From assembly GCA_008081325.1 (NCBI GenBank), contig VMCO01000140.1, forward strand, positions 1 through 9,892: a DNA stretch of 9,892 bases. The letters run 5' to 3'. Below, piece by piece: positions 7,431 through 9,892 of the stretch. The notes beneath the pieces are model-generated. The model was not told the DNA's origin. It made no database searches and saw only the letters and a list, made by a program, of their open reading frames with translations. The stretch is from Flavobacteriaceae bacterium (lineage in GTDB: Bacteria; Bacteroidota; Bacteroidia; Flavobacteriales; Flavobacteriaceae). The position numbers and the translations under genes were made by a program. Every line of letters begins with the position of its first letter. Position 1 is the stretch's first letter.

Positions 7431-8966
7431 TTAGGTTAGCCAGTGATGAAGACTTATTCTATCATCAATTTCACTTTTAATATCTGCTATATTTACTCTA
7501 ATTTGGTCCATAGAATCTCTAAATCTTAGAGTCACCGTATCGTCTTTAAGCGAATCATGATCTACAGTTAAACAAATAGGAGTTCCGATAGCATCTTGTC
7601 TTCTGTACCTTCTTCCAACTGCATCTTTTTCATCGTAGGTAATGTTGTAATGAATCTTTAATTCATCATATAGTTTTTTAGCGTATTCTGACAATCCATC
7701 TTTTTTGACTAGAGGTAAGATTGCTAGTTTATAGGGGGCTAAAAAATCTGGAATCTTTAAAACGGTTCTTGAATTTCCTTCTTCTAGTTTTTCATCTTTA
7801 AATGAAGCTGCTAAAACAGCCAAAAACATTCTATCTAGTCCAATTGAAGTTTCAACTACATAAGGAACATAACTCTCATTTATCTCAGGATCAAAATATC
7901 TTAATTTTTTTCCAGAATACTCCTCGTGTTTAGTTAAATCAAAATCAGTTCTTGAATGAATCCCTTCTAATTCTTTAAATCCAAACGGAAAATTAAACTC
8001 GATATCACATGCTGCATCTGCATAATGTGCTAGCTTATCATGATCATGAAATCTGTAATTTTCTTCACCTAAGCCAAGTTCTTTATGCCACTTAATTCTA
8101 TTTTCTTTCCAGATTTTATACCAGTCAGATTGTGTCCCTGGTTTAACAAAAAATTGCATCTCCATCTGTTCAAATTCCCTCATTCTAAAAATAAACTGCC
8201 TGGCGATAATTTCATTTCTAAATGCTTTTCCTATTTGAGCGATTCCAAAAGGAATTTTTTTTCTTGAGCTTTTTTGAACATTCAAAAAGTTAACAAAGAT
8301 TCCTTGTGCTGTTTCGGGTCTTAAATATATTTCTGATGCCGATTCAGAGCTAGCCCCAATACTGGTTGAAAACATTAAATTAAATTGCTTAATATCTGTC
8401 CAATTTTTTGAACCAGAAACAGGGTCAGAAATTTCAAGATCTACAATTAGTTGCTTTAATGCAACAAGATCATCATCCTCAAAACACTTCTTCATTTTTG
8501 AAGTTGCGTTGTCTATTTTTTTTTGGTTTTCTAATACACGAATATTAGTTTTTCTGAATTGATCTTCATCGAAAGCATCACCAAATCTTTTCTTTGCTTT
8601 TGTAATTTCCTTGTTGATTTTTGTTTCTATTTTACCAATGTAATCTTCTATTAGTACATCAGCCCTATATCTTAATTTTGAATCTTTATTGTCAATCAAA
8701 GGATCGTTAAATGCATCGACATGACCTGACGCTTTCCAAGTAGTTGGATGCATTAGAATAGATGAATCTAGTCCTACTATATTATCGTTCATCTGAACCA
8801 TTGAAGCCCACCAATATTTTTTGATATTATTCTTTAACTCAACACCGTTCTGCGCATAATCATAAACTGCACTTAATCCGTCGTATATTTCGCTACTCTG
8901 AAATATAAATCCGTATTCTTTAGCGTGTGAAATAATCTTTTTGAATCTGTCTTGGTTAGCATTCAT
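7431..8966 (-). CDS. glyS: Glycine--tRNA ligase (single-chain, alpha2 type)
   Basis: This 511-residue class II aminoacyl-tRNA synthetase charges tRNA-Gly with glycine in the cytoplasm, using ATP. The N-terminal part carries the family block 'ISHAKEYGFIF.SSEIYDGLSAVYDY'. Next are 'SGHVDAFNDPL' (80-90), the RPETAQG motif (216-222), class II motif 2 with FRNE (249-252), the 'EGIHSRTDFDL' block (334-344) and motif 3, ETSIGLDRMF (372-381, with Arg379). The anticodon-binding domain spans about 410-505 and includes 'DEKDAVGRRYRRQD'. The length and start match Bacteroidota homologues as I remember them, and all key motifs are intact. The insertion at about 91-200 has only one Cys and so no visible zinc ribbon. 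A -7 promoter element lies immediately before the start codon. The gene is divergent from the lipoprotein gene at 9046 and may be co-transcribed with the secreted-protein gene downstream. Confidence 0.98.
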   Translation of the reverse strand: MNANQDRFKKIISHAKEYGFIFQSSEIYDGLSAVYDYAQNGVELKNNIKKYWWASMVQMNDNIVGLDSSILMHPTTWKASGHVDAFNDPLIDNKDSKLRYRADVLIEDYIGKIETKINKEITKAKKRFGDAFDEDQFRKTNIRVLENQKKIDNATSKMKKCFEDDDLVALKQLIVDLEISDPVSGSKNWTDIKQFNLMFSTSIGASSESASEIYLRPETAQGIFVNFLNVQKSSRKKIPFGIAQIGKAFRNEIIARQFIFRMREFEQMEMQFFVKPGTQSDWYKIWKENRIKWHKELGLGEENYRFHDHDKLAHYADAACDIEFNFPFGFKELEGIHSRTDFDLTKHEEYSGKKLRYFDPEINESYVPYVVETSIGLDRMFLAVLAASFKDEKLEEGNSRTVLKIPDFLAPYKLAILPLVKKDGLSEYAKKLYDELKIHYNITYDEKDAVGRRYRRQDAIGTPICLTVDHDSLKDDTVTLRFRDSMDQIRVNIADIKSEIDDRISLHHWLT

Positions 8967-8970
8967 GATG

Positions 8971-8996
8971 CAAAAATATAAAACGCATTTAACAAA
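8971..8996 (-). promoter_or_regulatory. Candidate Bacteroidota-type promoter for glyS
   Basis: Read on the minus strand, TATTTTTG (8978-8971) matches the TAnnTTTG -7 consensus of the Bacteroidota primary sigma factor exactly. A TTTG at 8996-8993 could be the -33 element, but the 14-bp spacer is shorter than usual. The -7 box ends only 4 bp before the glyS ATG, so initiation would fall at or near the A of the start codon. A weaker alternative is TAATTTTA at 9017-9010 (7 of 8 consensus positions counting the free ones), which would give a normal leader of about 40 nt. Confidence 0.45.
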
Positions 8997-9045
8997 GGAA
9001 TGCTTTTTTTAAAATTATGCGTTTCTTTGTAAATAAGAATCAAAT

Positions 9046-9892
9046 ATGATTAAACTTAGATTTTTACTTTTAACTATATTAATCCTTTCAGCTTGTGCAA
9101 ATCGAGGCACTCCCACAGGGGGAGAAATTGACACGGACCCTCCAGTTGTTTTAAAATCATCACCTGAAAATTATACAACCAACTTTAAGGCTGAAGAAAT
9201 TGAAATTATTTTTGATGAATATATAAGATTAAATAACACTCAAAAAGAACTTATTATTTCCCCACCCATAGATCCACAACCGCTAATCATGCCTATGGGG
9301 TCTGCAAGTAAAATACTAAGTATTTCTGAATTTGATTCTTTACAGGAAAATACAACATATAGTTTTCACTTTGGTGAAAGTATAGAAGACAATAATGAAA
9401 AGAATCCATTGAGCAATTACAGATATGTATTTTCAACTGGAAATTACATTGACTCATTAATTGTTAAAGGAACTGTGAGAGATGCTTACAATCGTGAAAT
9501 AAGCGAAAACATCAATGTTTTACTTTACGAGGTTGATTCACTTTTCTCTGATTCGATAATTTATCGCGAAAAACCTAAATATGTAGCCAAAGTAATTGAT
9601 ACAACAAACACTTTTATAATACAAAACATAAAACAAGGTGAATATTTAATTATAGCGCTTGAAGAAGAAAATAAAGATTATACATTTCAAAATAAAGTTG
9701 ACAAAATTGGATTTACCAAAGAATTCATAAAATTACCAGAGGATAGTATAGTTAATCTAAAAATATTTAAAGAAAAATTACCCCTAAAAGTTGGTAAACC
9801 AAAACAAAAATCAAATAGGTCATTTTCTTTTGGATATGAAGGTGAATATGATCCGTTTGAAATAAAAATTATTAATTCAGACTCCCTAATTT
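9046..9892 (+). CDS. Ig-like (Big_5) domain lipoprotein, 3' end missing
   Basis: The first 282 codons of a gene run off the window end with no stop. The start is ATG at 9046. It is followed by a lipoprotein signal peptide with lipobox LSAC, so Cys17 would be lipidated after signal peptidase II cleavage. The following 'ANRGTPTGGEIDTDPP' resembles the N terminus of a widespread Bacteroidota family with a bacterial Ig-like (Big_5/SbsA-type) domain. Here that domain spans about residues 31-133 ('FDEYIRL' near 56, ending 'YRYVFSTGN'). Residues about 136-240 look like a beta-sandwich of the carboxypeptidase-regulatory or prealbumin kind ('VKGTVRDAYNREI'). The family's role is unknown. It sits in the envelope, but I see no clear acidic surface-export signal right after the Cys, so its membrane face is undecided. 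The only promoter hint is a TTTCTTTG at 9022-9029, one mismatch from TAnnTTTG. Confidence 0.88.
   Translation, partial: MIKLRFLLLTILILSACANRGTPTGGEIDTDPPVVLKSSPENYTTNFKAEEIEIIFDEYIRLNNTQKELIISPPIDPQPLIMPMGSASKILSISEFDSLQENTTYSFHFGESIEDNNEKNPLSNYRYVFSTGNYIDSLIVKGTVRDAYNREISENINVLLYEVDSLFSDSIIYREKPKYVAKVIDTTNTFIIQNIKQGEYLIIALEEENKDYTFQNKVDKIGFTKEFIKLPEDSIVNLKIFKEKLPLKVGKPKQKSNRSFSFGYEGEYDPFEIKIINSDSLI

Noticed and set aside
1..9892. A novel defence, mobile or biosynthetic system
   Set aside because: The genes are one housekeeping synthetase and three envelope or secreted proteins. There are no nucleases, transposases, reverse transcriptases, toxin-antitoxin pairs, CRISPR repeats or structured RNA that I can see.

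Overview
The window looks like chromosome from a marine-type member of the Bacteroidota, most likely Flavobacteriia. The evidence is low GC content, a C-terminal type IX secretion (T9SS) type A sorting signal, GEVED domains, a single-chain glycyl-tRNA synthetase of the Bacteroidota type, a TAnnTTTG promoter element, and an Ig-like lipoprotein and a large outer-membrane protein typical of the phylum. The assignment rests on recognising families from memory, since no search was run.

Layout: (1) bases 1-3249, + strand: the 3' part of a large Asn-rich protein, probably an outer-membrane beta-barrel, whose start lies before the window. (2) bases 3252-3287: a perfect 36-bp palindrome that serves as a bidirectional terminator between two convergent genes. 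(3) bases 3306-7352, - strand: a 1348-residue secreted multidomain protein. It has a signal peptide, an N-terminal region that is probably a beta-propeller, two copies of a CARDB-like/CARDB-like/GEVED module, and a T9SS sorting domain. (4) bases 7431-8966, - strand: glyS, complete. (5) bases 8967-9045: a 79-bp divergent intergenic region with a good -7 element for glyS placed very close to its start codon. (6) bases 9046-9892, + strand: the first 282 codons of a lipoprotein with a bacterial Ig-like (Big_5) domain, cut by the window end.

The genes do not form an obvious single pathway. glyS is housekeeping. The other three encode envelope or secreted proteins: one outer-membrane, one exported by the T9SS, and one lipid-anchored. 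glyS and the secreted-protein gene share a strand with a 78-bp gap and no visible terminator between them, so read-through is possible.

I found no mobile element, CRISPR array, RNA gene, defence system or biosynthetic cluster. The more interesting observations are the duplicated, extremely acidic and nearly Lys/Arg-free module of the secreted protein, the possibly leaderless glyS transcript, and the uncharacterised large outer-membrane protein family.
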